Assembly: GCF_900215335.1 (NCBI RefSeq)
Contig: NZ_OCMT01000003.1
Coordinates: forward strand, 620,001 to 684,000
Source: Pedobacter xixiisoli
GTDB taxonomy: Bacteria > Bacteroidota > Bacteroidia > Sphingobacteriales > Sphingobacteriaceae
Reading direction: 5' to 3'
DNA: 64,000 nt
The notes beneath the pieces were generated by a model. The model ran no database searches and had not been told where the DNA came from. It saw only the letters and a program-made list of their open reading frames with translations. Position numbers and translations under genes: made by a program. The first letter of the stretch is position 1. Each line of letters starts with the position of its first letter. This document shows positions 63,598 through 64,000 of the stretch, piece after piece.

Positions 63598-64000
63598 TTA
63601 TGATAGTTTTAACTTGCTTGTCGAAATTCCAAGCACTTATTATCTTTCTGCTCTCAATTTCTAGAATATTTATATCTTCAGACAAGATGTCTGTTAAAGT
63701 TTGTAAGAGGTTAGTCAAATCACCTGTATTAAATATTTTGCCATTTAAATCTTCTTTTACCAAATCTATCGCACAGCCTACTTTATTTGATGCAATAATT
63801 GCTTTTCCAGCAGCCATTGCCTCATTAATGGCTAAACCCCAAGTTTCTGCTGGACCTTGACTGGGCAAGCAAAAGATATTACAAGCTTGATAAATTACAG
63901 GCATTTGACTTTGATTTTGGAAATCCATAAAATGAATATTTTTCGTTTTTCCTTTTTTTTCTCTCGTTAATTGCTGTTCGTTGCTAGCCTTTTGTTTAAG
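63587..64000 (-). CDS. Glycosyltransferase family 4, C-terminal part (cut by window end)
   Basis: The reading frame is open from 63587 to the window edge: the 24 codons before the ATG at 63928 have no stop and read like the family (KNIHFMDFQNQSQMPVIYQA). So the ATG is internal and the gene continues beyond the window. Visible are IFCLPSQGPAETWGLAINEA (EX7E-type region), MAAGKAIIASNKVGCAIDLV and a closing helix. Only the nucleotide-sugar-binding half is seen. Confidence 0.9.
   Translation of the reverse strand, partial: LKQKASNEQQLTREKKGKTKNIHFMDFQNQSQMPVIYQACNIFCLPSQGPAETWGLAINEAMAAGKAIIASNKVGCAIDLVKEDLNGKIFNTGDLTNLLQTLTDILSEDINILEIESRKIISAWNFDKQVKTIINEF

Overview
The window is an AT-rich chromosomal segment from a member of the Bacteroidota, most likely Sphingobacteriaceae and close to Pedobacter. 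This rests on gene content and signals, not on a database search. Several genes are preceded by the Bacteroidetes -7 promoter element TAnnTTTG, and Shine-Dalgarno sequences are mostly absent. The gene set also fits: a split atpD-atpC, a parA-parB-DUF5683-dapB-lepB run, a long class II IlvC, an exosortase-like protein, and many secreted or outer-membrane proteins of Bacteroidetes type. No rRNA, CRISPR array, IS element or prophage was seen.

Layout. 1-831 is a gene-free repeat region ending in eight copies of a 7-bp repeat just before a small acidic protein gene. 1.2-6.3 kb: dnaX, an AraC regulator and two secreted proteins. 6.4-7.6 kb: rpsF-rpsR-rplI with a good promoter and terminator. 7.7-12.3 kb: an RlpA-like protein, class Ia ribonucleotide reductase (nrdB, nrdA) and a small cysteine-rich protein. 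12.3-16.3 kb: a solute-binding lipoprotein, two poorly known proteins and an FMN reductase. 16.4-20.8 kb: parA, parB, DUF5683, dapB, lepB. 21-27.7 kb: a DUF4139 protein with an inserted domain, DoxX, a sigma factor/membrane protein/beta-barrel trio, an ABC ATPase and a lipoprotein.

28-45.3 kb is a minus-strand branched-chain amino acid region: ilvE, ilvD, an ORF6N gene, ilvB, ilvN, ilvC, leuC, a monooxygenase-fold gene, a methyltransferase, leuD, a double-ATPase ABC protein, leuB, leuA, ilvA. It covers nearly the whole route from threonine and pyruvate to Ile, Val and Leu. Two unlisted regulatory leaders sit at its head. One short peptide rich in Leu/Val codons precedes a terminator before ilvE. 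Another rich in Ile codons precedes a terminator before ilvD. In both, leader and terminator can form mutually exclusive hairpins, as in classical ribosome-mediated attenuation.

45.6-52 kb: a GNAT-like protein, atpC/atpD, an RmlD-like reductase, a peroxiredoxin, tRNA-Arg(ACG), adk and obgE. 52.1-64 kb is a minus-strand surface-glycan region: a carbamoyltransferase, an exosortase-like protein, glycosyltransferases, a methyltransferase, a Wzy-like polymerase and a glycosyltransferase cut by the window end, interrupted by an amino acid permease and an M3 peptidase.

Main points for a second look: the paired ilv attenuators; an A10 run in dnaX where slippage either way gives an immediate stop and a gamma-sized product; a terminator for a lipoprotein gene written inside the last codons of the convergent ABC gene; and a set of intergenic palindromes, some private to one gap and some belonging to three dispersed families that share GTCAT ends.
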